From the NCBI GenBank assembly GCA_017614655.1, contig JAGABO010000105.1, positions 1 to 8,949 of the forward strand: 8,949 bases of DNA. The letters run 5' to 3'. The position numbers and the translations under genes were made by a program. Below, one piece after another: positions 1-5,572 of this stretch. Below the pieces are notes generated by a model. The model had not been told where the DNA came from, made no database searches, and saw nothing but the letters and a program-made list of their open reading frames with translations. How positions within the stretch are numbered: the stretch's first letter is position 1; each line of letters opens with the position of its first letter. The stretch is from Treponema sp. (GTDB taxonomy: Bacteria > Spirochaetota > Spirochaetia > Treponematales > Treponemataceae).

Positions 1-13
1 TCAGGGATTTCAG

Positions 14-1870
14 ATGAAGAAGTTACTTAAGCTGATTTATGCAATCCCTGTTTTTCTTCCGCTTGTGGCATTTTCTTCGTGCATTGAACTGTTTGATTAT
101 GATTATGGTGATAATTACGTAGAAGATGCTTTTTACCTGGAAGATGATGATACAGATTTTATAAAGCATCTTGGGGACAGAGACAGCATTACCCTTAGCG
201 GTGTAAAGGGAAAGGCGATACTTTACGTAAACTACAACCGTAACTCTAAGGGAACCGTAAAAAGGGAGCGAGTAAGGTTTCTTGCTTCTTCAAGAGGCCT
301 TAACCAGCAGTATAACGGTTTAACGACTGCTCAAAGGGAAGTCTCTTCATCTGCAGCTGCAGAGCCTGTAGTGCTTCCTGATTCCCGGATAAAGCAGGCT
401 CCGTTTTTTAAGTCTCCCGGAAAAGTTGACCGTTCCCATAGAGATTTTTCTTCCCGTGCTGTAAGCGGAAGCGAGCCGAAAGGTACAGAACATTATGTAG
501 GAGAAAACAGGTCTTTCTTTATTGATACAGATGTCGGTATTTCGGTTTTTAAGCAGAAGAATACGGTTTTAAGGGCAAAAAATGACGTATGCCTTGTCTG
601 GGTAGAAAGTAACTGTTATACCTCGGATACTTCACGCGGAAAATATGTAAATATTTCCGTTGCAGAAGATATTGCTGCAAGATTTAAAGAGTATTACGAA
701 CATGAACGCCATATCTTCGGCAAAGAAGGTGAATATCTTGTTCAGGAAGAATCCAGCGGAGACGGTTATGTCATGGATGATCCGATGCCTGAAACTCTTG
801 TAAACATTGTCATTTACGATATAGGTAACGATTACGGAAAATATGACCAGTGCGGGGTTACCGGCTATTTTTATTCAAAAGATTACTGGAATCCTTCAAA
901 GAATTCGAGGTCTGCTGCAAAGTACTCAAATAAGGGAAAGTTTTTCTATCTTGATTCTGCCTACTGTAATTACATAAGTGAGAATGACGAAGATGGAGAG
1001 GAAGACGACAGTATAGTTTTTGCAGGACTCAGGGGAGCAAACGGAAAATCAGTTGCAAGTGATACGATTATAACTACCCTTTATCACGAATTCCAGCACA
1101 TGATAGGCTATGCCCGAAATGACTACGAGGATGAGCCTGCCTGGTATACCGAAATGCTTTCCATGCTTGCAGAAGATATGTTTTCTGAATCCCTTAATAC
1201 AGGTTTTAAGGATTCTCCTTACGGGGCACGCCTTCCGCTTTTTAATCAGCTGTATTTTGTATCCGGGATTGATGAATGGCAGGAACAGCCGTTTAACATT
1301 GTCTCCTACTCTACAGCCTACGCTTTCGGTGCCTGGCTTTGCCGTAACTACGGCGGCCCTGAATTTGTAAAAGATTTGTGTTCCAGCGGTAAAAACGGAA
1401 TGGAAGCAGTAAGGTCTGTTGTAAAAGCACGTACCAGCGAAGACGTTTCATCAAATCAGATTTACAGAAGGTTTGTTTCTTCGTGTGTTTTCAGAAATAA
1501 GTTTGCAGCCAGATACGACCTGTGCACTTTTAACAAAGATGCCGGCGGCAGTATAACTTATGGTGGAAAGACAAGCGTCATGAAGGCAATAGATCTTTTT
1601 TCTGAAGATTTACTGGATTTTAATGATGATACTACAGAAGACAAACAGCTGGGACCGAGAATTTTTGCAAACGGTTATCTTTCGGACGCATTACAGGGTA
1701 AAAACAGCGATGGAAAGGTTGTAACCTACAACTCAGAATTAAGGCCTCACGGCTTTGTAATTCATTTTGCAGGCATTGCAGACAGCGATACTGTAACGCT
1801 TAATTTTTCTGAACGAAGAACCCAGTCAGAAGACATAATGATTTATATTCAGGACAGCTTTAAAAATTAA
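14..1870 (+). CDS. Lipoprotein with HEFQH zinc-metallopeptidase motif (peptidase M30-like)
   Basis: The 618-residue product starts with a lipoprotein signal: basic MKK, a hydrophobic stretch at about 5-20, and a relaxed spirochaetal lipobox FSSC with the lipidated Cys at 23. The mature protein is probably anchored to a membrane facing the periplasm or cell surface. A zinc-binding HEXXH motif is present as H358-E359-F360-Q361-H362, and E380 in the following WYTEML segment (18 residues after H362) is a plausible third ligand, as in gluzincin peptidases. HEFQH followed by W..E.LS.LAED resembles the hyicolysin/M30 family as I know it; this is recall, not a search. The N-terminal region is acidic, with a Ser/Ala-rich low-complexity part around 105-160. 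AGGGA lies 7 nt before the ATG. The frame is open to the window edge, but the signal peptide at this Met fixes the start. Substrate unknown; family assignment is moderate, lipoprotein and HEXXH are seen directly. Confidence 0.8.
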   Translation: MKKLLKLIYAIPVFLPLVAFSSCIELFDYDYGDNYVEDAFYLEDDDTDFIKHLGDRDSITLSGVKGKAILYVNYNRNSKGTVKRERVRFLASSRGLNQQYNGLTTAQREVSSSAAAEPVVLPDSRIKQAPFFKSPGKVDRSHRDFSSRAVSGSEPKGTEHYVGENRSFFIDTDVGISVFKQKNTVLRAKNDVCLVWVESNCYTSDTSRGKYVNISVAEDIAARFKEYYEHERHIFGKEGEYLVQEESSGDGYVMDDPMPETLVNIVIYDIGNDYGKYDQCGVTGYFYSKDYWNPSKNSRSAAKYSNKGKFFYLDSAYCNYISENDEDGEEDDSIVFAGLRGANGKSVASDTIITTLYHEFQHMIGYARNDYEDEPAWYTEMLSMLAEDMFSESLNTGFKDSPYGARLPLFNQLYFVSGIDEWQEQPFNIVSYSTAYAFGAWLCRNYGGPEFVKDLCSSGKNGMEAVRSVVKARTSEDVSSNQIYRRFVSSCVFRNKFAARYDLCTFNKDAGGSITYGGKTSVMKAIDLFSEDLLDFNDDTTEDKQLGPRIFANGYLSDALQGKNSDGKVVTYNSELRPHGFVIHFAGIADSDTVTLNFSERRTQSEDIMIYIQDSFKN

Positions 1871-1902
1871 TAAAAAAAAATTGATTTTTTCCTGCTAACC
1901 TG

Positions 1903-1931
1903 TTGACACGATTGGTTAAAAAGTATATAGT
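1903..1931 (+). promoter_or_regulatory. Promoter of tRNA-Gly
   Basis: A perfect -35 box TTGACA (1903-1908) is separated by 17 bp from a -10 box TATAGT (1926-1931), a near-consensus sigma-70-type promoter. The predicted start of transcription is near 1938, about 7 nt before the mature tRNA 5' end, so only a very short precursor leader is made. Confidence 0.85.
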
Positions 1932-1944
1932 CTAATCATCATTT

Positions 1945-2017
1945 GCGGCAGTCGTATAACGGCTCATTACCCCAGCCTTCCAAGCTGGAGACGAGGGTTC
2001 GACTCCCTTCTGCCGCT
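1945..2017 (+). tRNA. tRNA-Gly (anticodon TCC)
   Basis: The 73-nt sequence folds as a cloverleaf. The acceptor stem is GCGGCAG (1945-1951) with CTGCCGC (2010-2016) and a U discriminator at 2017, usual for glycine. The anticodon stem is CCAGC/GCTGG (1972-1976/1984-1988) with loop CTTCCAA, giving anticodon TCC at 1979-1981, which reads GGA and GGG. The T arm has the TTCGACT loop. The 3' CCA is not encoded, because GAC follows, so it must be added by tRNA nucleotidyltransferase. It stands as a single-gene unit convergent with rnc. Confidence 0.95.
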
Positions 2018-2021
2018 GACG

Positions 2022-2052
2022 AAAGAGCTTCCACTACGGAAGTTCTTTTTTT
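2022..2052 (+). terminator. Rho-independent terminator of tRNA-Gly
   Basis: Stem GAGCTTCC (2025-2032) pairs with GGAAGTTC (2038-2045), 8 bp with one G-T wobble and a 5-nt loop, followed by seven T (2046-2052). An A run at 2022-2024 extends the stem into the T tract. The A-rich left flank gives only weak termination potential for rnc transcription arriving from the other side. Confidence 0.85.
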
Positions 2053-2083
2053 ATTTTAAAGCATTTTTATGTAGAAAACAAAT

Positions 2084-2101
2084 CGGGGAGTCGAAGCCCG
2101 G
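2084..2101 (-). repeat. T-arm-like hairpin downstream of rnc, inverted relative to tRNA-Gly
   Basis: On the minus strand this reads CCGGG-CTTCGACT-CCCCG, a short stem-loop resembling a tRNA T arm. Ten bases, TTCGACTCCC, are identical to the T arm of tRNA-Gly (1998-2007 on plus; 2086-2095 on minus), so the two form an inverted repeat about 80 bp apart. No acceptor or anticodon arm accompanies it. It could be a tRNA gene remnant or a weak rnc terminator, since ATTTGTTTT follows on the minus strand. Function unproven. Confidence 0.35.
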
Positions 2102-2114
2102 TTGCCGTGTCGAC

Positions 2115-2855
2115 CTAAGATAAAAAATCAAGTGCTGCTTTTGCTGCGTTCTGTTCTGCTTCTTTTTTGCTTTTACCGAAGGCCGGACCGTAGGTTGTAT
2201 TTCCGAGCCTTACTTCTACTTCAAAAGTTCTGTCATGGTCGGGACCTGTTGTTTTTACAAGGATATATTTAGGACACTGGCCGGACTTTTTCTGAAAATA
2301 TTCCTGAAGAAGCGTCTTGTAATCTTTAGTTCCCCTGTGAGCCTGAGTTTTTCTTATTTCCGGTACAATCAGTTCAAGAACAAGCTTTTCTGCAGCCTTA
2401 TATCCTGAATCAAGATAAAGGGCTCCTATTACTGCTTCTACGGCATCTGCAAGTATTGCTTTTTTTTCACGTCCGCCCGAAAGTTCTTCGCCTTTTCCAA
2501 GAATAAGGCAGCGGTCTATGTGCATTATTTCTTTTGCGATGGGAGCTAAGACTGCTTCGCTTACGACTGCAGACTTTATTTTTGCAAGGTCGCCTTCCTG
2601 ATTTTTTTCCATGTCGCTGTAAAGAAAGGCTGCCGTTGCAAGACCCAGGACACTGTCGCCCAGAAATTCAAGGCGTTCGTTGTTGTAGTGGGAATACACG
2701 GTACTTTCATTAGAAAATGACCTGTGATGAAGTGCAAGGTCAAGCAGAGTAAGATCTTTGAATTTAAGTCCCAGATTTCTTGAAAAATCTTCGAGAACCT
2801 TTTTTCTTTCTTTTGTAATCTGATTTTTAAGAAGTTGTTTTTCTGTCTTTTCCAT
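2115..2855 (-). CDS. rnc: Ribonuclease III
   Basis: This double-strand-specific endoribonuclease processes rRNA precursors and structured mRNAs in the cytoplasm. From the ATG at 2855 it has 246 residues. The catalytic domain carries the family signature NERLEFLGDS near 59-68 (E60, E63, D67) and the second active-site segment ADAVEAVIGALYLD with D137 and E140, so all metal ligands are present. A C-terminal double-stranded-RNA-binding domain spans about 177-246, ending in the typical KKEAEQNAAKAAL helix. The frame opens further upstream at a GTG (2876), but that codon lies inside the acpP terminator stem, so I take the ATG at 2855. Neither start has a Shine-Dalgarno sequence. It is last in the coaD-rpmF-acpP-rnc run and probably depends on read-through of the terminator before it, as no separate promoter was found. 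Confidence 0.95.
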   Translation of the reverse strand: MEKTEKQLLKNQITKERKKVLEDFSRNLGLKFKDLTLLDLALHHRSFSNESTVYSHYNNERLEFLGDSVLGLATAAFLYSDMEKNQEGDLAKIKSAVVSEAVLAPIAKEIMHIDRCLILGKGEELSGGREKKAILADAVEAVIGALYLDSGYKAAEKLVLELIVPEIRKTQAHRGTKDYKTLLQEYFQKKSGQCPKYILVKTTGPDHDRTFEVEVRLGNTTYGPAFGKSKKEAEQNAAKAALDFLS

Positions 2856-2865
2856 AACCGTGCAT

Positions 2866-2894
2866 AAAAAAAGCACGGCTTAAAACCGTGCTTT
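2866..2894 (-). terminator. Terminator/attenuator between acpP and rnc
   Basis: On the minus strand AAAGCACGG pairs with CCGTGCTTT (2886-2894 with 2870-2878) around a 7-nt loop TTTTAAG, and a run of seven T follows (2872-2866), a classic intrinsic terminator. It sits 20-50 nt after acpP and ends only 10 nt before the rnc ATG, so it probably limits rnc transcription relative to the highly expressed acpP. A third copy of the arm, GCACGG at 2863-2858, lies just beyond it (see findings). Confidence 0.85.
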
Positions 2895-2914
2895 GCAGCC
2901 GAAAAATCAGCTAA

Positions 2915-3151
2915 TTATTTCTGGTTGCTTTTGATGTAGTTGTAAGCATCACCTACAGTTTCGAATGTATTAGCAACATCATCAGGAATCTGAACTCCCA
3001 TTTCTTCTTCGATTGCATAAACAAGCTCGTATGTATCGAGGCTGTCTGCCTGAAGATCACCGCGGAAAGAAGCTTCCATGGTTACCTTTGCAGGATCTGT
3101 GTCCAGTTTCTCTGCGATAAGTTTGCGGATTTTTTCGAATAATTCGTCCAT
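2915..3151 (-). CDS. acpP: Acyl carrier protein
   Basis: The 78-residue acidic protein carries growing acyl chains in type II fatty acid synthesis. The attachment motif D36-S37-L38 is intact, and S37 is where holo-ACP synthase adds the 4'-phosphopantetheine arm from CoA. Helix II after the motif (LDTYELVYAIEEEMG) has the acidic surface recognised by fatty acid enzymes, and the length is typical. The start has a strong AAGGAG about 7 nt upstream. It lies 17 nt downstream of rpmF in the same direction, and coaD, which supplies the CoA precursor of its prosthetic group, lies upstream. A terminator follows it. Confidence 0.97.
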   Translation of the reverse strand: MDELFEKIRKLIAEKLDTDPAKVTMEASFRGDLQADSLDTYELVYAIEEEMGVQIPDDVANTFETVGDAYNYIKSNQK

Positions 3152-3168
3152 TATTTTCTCCTTATTAA

Positions 3169-3357
3169 TTAACCGTTAACTTGCGGTGTAATTACCTGAC
3201 GTCCGCGATAGAAACCGCACTTCTGGCATACGTGATGCTGAAGAACAAGGTTTCCACAGTTGCTGCATTCCACCAGATGAGGTGTGTCAAGATGCATGTT
3301 CACTCCTCTTCTTCTCTTGGTAACGGCTTTTGAAACTTTTGATCTGGGTACTGCCAT
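3169..3357 (-). CDS. rpmF: 50S ribosomal protein L32
   Basis: This 62-residue basic protein of the large ribosomal subunit begins MAVPRSKVSK, the conserved L32 N-terminus, followed by a KRRRG basic patch. It keeps the zinc-ribbon cysteines C31, C34, C44 and C47 (CxxC...CxxC), so it is the zinc-containing form rather than the Cys-free paralogue some bacteria use under zinc limitation. GAGG lies 9 nt before the ATG. Coupling of rpmF with fatty-acid genes is common in bacteria; here acpP follows after 17 nt. Confidence 0.97.
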   Translation of the reverse strand: MAVPRSKVSKAVTKRRRGVNMHLDTPHLVECSNCGNLVLQHHVCQKCGFYRGRQVITPQVNG

Positions 3358-3405
3358 AATATATAACCTCGCTAATTTATTTTAGTCGTCTGAATAACGT
3401 TGCTA

Positions 3406-3435
3406 ATACTATCACAGATTACAAATCAATGTCAA
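3406..3435 (-). promoter_or_regulatory. Candidate proximal promoter of rpmF-acpP
   Basis: On the minus strand TTGACA (3435-3430) is followed after 18 bp by TAGTAT (3411-3406). The -35 box is perfect and the -10 matches 4 of 6 positions. The start would fall near 3399, about 40 nt before the rpmF ATG. A short leader with GAGG precedes the gene. Confidence 0.6.
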
Positions 3436-3437
3436 GG

Positions 3438-3467
3438 ATTATACTCCTTTCCGGAAGGATTAGTCAA
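3438..3467 (-). promoter_or_regulatory. Candidate distal promoter of rpmF-acpP overlapping the coaD stop
   Basis: On the minus strand TTGACT (3467-3462) overlaps the coaD stop codon, and a perfect TATAAT (3443-3438) follows after 18 bp. The spacer contains the palindrome TTCCGGAA within a longer imperfect inverted repeat. Together with the proximal promoter this would let rpmF-acpP be transcribed independently of coaD. Confidence 0.6.
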
Positions 3468-3954
3468 CTTTTTTTACCGGGGAAAACTTCTGCTTCAGTG
3501 CTTTTTCAACTTCAGGAGGAACCATCGCACTTATGTCACCGCCAAGACGTGCAAGCTCCTTAATGCTTGAACTTCGTATAAGAAAGTACCTCTGCTCCGT
3601 CGGAATAAAAAGAGTTTCTACTTCGCCGTTTAACGAGCGGTTTACAAGCGAAAGGTCAAATTCATAGGAAAAGTCTACGGTATTCCTTATTCCCCTCAGA
3701 AGCATCCTTGATCCGGTTTTACGGCAGTATTCGACTACAAGGCCGTCCCACCTGTGTACGCTAACGTTGCTGAATTTTTTTGTAAGGGAAGTCAGCATGG
3801 AAATCCGTTCTTCTTCCGTAAAAAGGGTCTTTTTTTTGTCGTTGACGGATACAACTACATCTATATGGTCAAAAAGGCGGCTTGCCCTTTCTATTATGCT
3901 AAGGTGACCGTATGTCGGCGGATCAAATGTTCCGGGAAAAACAACAGTTGCCAT
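3460..3954 (-). CDS. coaD: Phosphopantetheine adenylyltransferase
   Basis: This enzyme transfers AMP from ATP to 4'-phosphopantetheine to give dephospho-CoA, the penultimate step of CoA synthesis. The 164-residue protein has the nucleotidyltransferase signature at the N-terminus: GTFDPPTYGH, with T14 and H17 as the (T/H)xGH motif. R87-G88-I89-R90 lies in the substrate-binding segment, and the C-terminal RSSSIKELA (about 127-135) is the ISSS-type ATP-binding motif. Length is normal for the family. The start follows a strong GGAGG with a 5-nt gap. It leads the minus-strand run towards rpmF and acpP; its product pathway feeds the prosthetic group of ACP. It is divergent from the lipoprotein gene at 4041 and shares a compact promoter region with it. 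Confidence 0.96.
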   Translation of the reverse strand: MATVVFPGTFDPPTYGHLSIIERASRLFDHIDVVVSVNDKKKTLFTEEERISMLTSLTKKFSNVSVHRWDGLVVEYCRKTGSRMLLRGIRNTVDFSYEFDLSLVNRSLNGEVETLFIPTEQRYFLIRSSSIKELARLGGDISAMVPPEVEKALKQKFSPVKKVD

Positions 3955-3974
3955 ATAACCTCCAGATTTTTCTG

Positions 3975-4003
3975 ATTTTATTGATAAAAACTAAAAAATT
4001 CAA
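3975..4003 (-). promoter_or_regulatory. Promoter of coaD
   Basis: On the minus strand TTGAAT (4003-3998) and TAAAAT (3980-3975) are separated by 17 bp. The start would lie near 3968, leaving a leader of about 14 nt that holds the GGAGG ribosome-binding site. The -35 box is one half of the TCAATATTGA palindrome at 4000-4009 shared with the opposite promoter. Confidence 0.65.
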
Positions 4004-4005
4004 TA

Positions 4006-4034
4006 TTGACCGCAGGCGAGGCTTATATTAGAAT
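4006..4034 (+). promoter_or_regulatory. Promoter of the lipoprotein gene at 4041 (predicted leaderless transcript)
   Basis: TTGACC (4006-4011) and TAGAAT (4029-4034) are separated by exactly 17 bp. The usual 6-7 nt distance to the transcription start places it at about 4041, the A of the ATG. No Shine-Dalgarno sequence exists between the -10 box and the ATG, which fits a leaderless mRNA. Confidence 0.7.
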
Positions 4035-4040
4035 ATAAGT

Positions 4041-4631
4041 ATGAAACTTATAAGCACGTTAATTTTTGCGCCCGTTTCTGCATTACTGCTTTTCTCCTGC
4101 GCATCAGATAAGGTTGTTCCTCTTCCTCCCGAGAATCAGGAAATTCCTGCAGCTGCAGAAGAAACTGTTCCTGTACAGGAAGAAATTCCGGAAGAAGCTT
4201 CTGCCGTAGATGATGAATACAAGCGTTCCGTTTCAGAGATAGACATTTCTCCCGAACAGTTTGAACTGGATAAGCGTATCATCATGTCCAAAATAAATGA
4301 ACTGGATCTTATAATGGAAGGCCGGGATTTTAAAAGATGGCAGACCTATGTTGATCAGGAAAGCATAAACTACTGGTCAAAAAAGGCAAACCTCCAGAAG
4401 GCTTCAAAGAGGCTTCCCGTAAAAGGAATGAAGCTTAACTCTCTTGAAGACTATTTTAAGTTTGTATTCATTCCGGCACGTTCCGGTAAGAGGGTTGATG
4501 AAATCCGGTACGAATCTTTAACTCACATCAAGGCTGTTCAGGTTAAGGATGATGGAGCGGATTCAATTTACTACAATTTCGAAAAGATTGACGGTGAATG
4601 GAAGGTGAATATTCCTCCTATTGAGGAATAG
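4041..4631 (+). CDS. Small lipoprotein of unknown function
   Basis: The 196-residue product has a clear lipoprotein signal: MKL, a hydrophobic core at 4-18 and lipobox LFSC with the lipidated Cys at 20. A Pro/Glu/Ala-rich acidic linker (about 27-57) probably spaces the folded part from the membrane. The C-terminal part (about 75-193) is mixed helix and strand, with a helical INELDLIMEGRDFKRW segment and a final EKIDGEWKVNIPP strand. That ending recalls NTF2-like or SnoaL-type lipoproteins, an impression not confirmed by search. No catalytic motif is visible. The next Met is at 82, so the start is forced by the signal peptide even though no ribosome-binding site precedes it. It is divergent from coaD and is followed by its own terminator. 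Confidence 0.85.
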   Translation: MKLISTLIFAPVSALLLFSCASDKVVPLPPENQEIPAAAEETVPVQEEIPEEASAVDDEYKRSVSEIDISPEQFELDKRIIMSKINELDLIMEGRDFKRWQTYVDQESINYWSKKANLQKASKRLPVKGMKLNSLEDYFKFVFIPARSGKRVDEIRYESLTHIKAVQVKDDGADSIYYNFEKIDGEWKVNIPPIEE

Positions 4632-4641
4632 TTTCTGCCGG

Positions 4642-4674
4642 CTGCACCTTTGTTTTTAAGGTGCAGGTGTTTTC
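4642..4674 (+). terminator. Terminator after the lipoprotein gene
   Basis: CTGCACCTT (4642-4650) pairs perfectly with AAGGTGCAG (4658-4666), a 9-bp stem with a 7-nt loop. The tail GTGTTTT is only moderately T-rich, so termination may be partial. Confidence 0.7.
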
Positions 4675-4676
4675 CC

Positions 4677-4703
4677 TTGATTTTTAAATGTTGATGATAT
4701 AAA
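4677..4703 (+). promoter_or_regulatory. Possible promoter of the HEAT-like gene
   Basis: TATAAA (4698-4703) is a good -10 box about 30 nt before the ATG at 4732. The best -35 candidate, TTGATT (4677-4682), is only 15 bp away, which is short. The location between a terminator and a gene with a strong GGAGG makes a promoter here likely, but the exact -35 is uncertain. Confidence 0.4.
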
Positions 4704-4731
4704 CTTTATTTGCATTCCTGGAGGATTTATA

Positions 4732-5469
4732 ATGAAATTTATCAGAACTATAACGGCTCTTTCATGCTTTCTTTTTGCAGCAGGAGCAGTAAGTGCTCAG
4801 TCTGACGGTAATAAGAGATCGGAAACTACAGTTGAACAGGATTATCTTTCAAATGTAGAAGATGTTATCATAACTGAACTTGCTGCTTCGGATGATTATG
4901 ACAGTAAGCTCGTTGCACTTCAGTATCTGGAAAACGCAATCGGAGAAGGCCGTGCTTCCCCTGATATGGTTGCAGCTCTTGACAGCCTTGCCGGAGAAGG
5001 CGTTAACAAACTTTCAAAGACAAACGGTCGTCTCATGAATAATTATCCGGATATCCGTGCAAAGGCATGTGACCTTCTTGGCGAAATTCCGAGCGAACAG
5101 TCAAAACATACCCTTATAGGTGTTGCTACAGATGACAGGGAGCCAATGGTTGTAAGTGCAGCTATCCGTTCTCTCGGTAACATCGGAATGAATGATAATG
5201 ATGATGTTGTAAGCATGATTGAATTCGTTCACAGACGCTATGCTGCCCTTAACCCGACAAGTTCACTTGCCCTCGAAGTTCTTATTGCATATGAAAAGCT
5301 TGCACCGACTGTAACAGACAGAAATGCAATGGTTCAGTCTATAAGTGAGATTGCTACAAACTATAAGTATGTTACACCAGTCCGCACAAAGGCACTCGAT
5401 CTTCTGAAGAGTATTAAAACTGCTGATAAGAATTCAGACAGCAAGTCAAAGAACGGCTCTGCAAAATAA
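4732..5469 (+). CDS. Exported HEAT-like repeat protein
   Basis: The 245-residue protein begins with a Sec-type signal peptide: MKFIR, a hydrophobic core, and a VSA|Q cleavage site after A22, so it is probably periplasmic. There is no lipobox at the cleavage site (C12 lies inside the core). The rest is predicted almost all helical. Segments such as DIRAKACDLLGEI (107-119), MVVSAAIRSLGNIG (139-152) and VRTKALDLLKSI (217-228) follow the HEAT/armadillo pattern of paired helices, usually a protein-binding scaffold. The C-terminus (about 230-245) is a Lys/Ser-rich disordered tail. GGAGG lies 7 nt before the ATG. I do not recognise the specific family. It sits downstream of the small lipoprotein but behind a terminator, so co-transcription is uncertain. 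Confidence 0.85.
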   Translation: MKFIRTITALSCFLFAAGAVSAQSDGNKRSETTVEQDYLSNVEDVIITELAASDDYDSKLVALQYLENAIGEGRASPDMVAALDSLAGEGVNKLSKTNGRLMNNYPDIRAKACDLLGEIPSEQSKHTLIGVATDDREPMVVSAAIRSLGNIGMNDNDDVVSMIEFVHRRYAALNPTSSLALEVLIAYEKLAPTVTDRNAMVQSISEIATNYKYVTPVRTKALDLLKSIKTADKNSDSKSKNGSAK

Positions 5470-5490
5470 AAGAAAATCGGGAGTATAAAG

Positions 5491-5555
5491 GGAGTTCTGC
5501 GGATGCAGCCACTAAGAAAAGAGGCTGTATCCGTAAAAGGAGCTCCTCTTTTTTT
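5491..5555 (+). terminator. Long composite terminator between the HEAT-like gene and tRNA-Arg
   Basis: An outer 7-bp stem (5491-5497 with 5540-5546) and an inner 13-bp stem (5498-5510 with 5523-5535) stack with only a 4-nt bulge AAAG on the 3' side. Three pairs are G-T wobbles. The loop is 12 nt, and TCTTTTTTT follows (5547-5555). It terminates the plus-strand gene. Transcription of tRNA-Arg enters from the other side, so it may work in both directions, although the minus-strand tail (CTTTAT) is weaker. Confidence 0.85.
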
Positions 5556-5572
5556 AGGATGTGTGTCGTGTT

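Noticed and set aside
351..362. CTGCAGCTGCAG, also seen near 4148 and in part near 6609
   Set aside because: It lies in coding frames for Ala runs and fits codon preference; no spacing or context suggests a functional repeat.
1871..1892. A-run/T-run after the protease gene as a terminator
   Set aside because: Only A-T pairs could form, with no GC core; too weak to call.
2856..2876. Extended rnc start at GTG 2876 adding seven residues
   Set aside because: The codon lies inside the terminator stem and T tract, has no ribosome-binding site, and the added residues are encoded by the terminator itself.
3754..3975. Plus-strand ORF of 73 codons over coaD
   Set aside because: It is the antisense shadow of the coaD 5' half, has no binding site or family features, and would overlap a well-supported gene.
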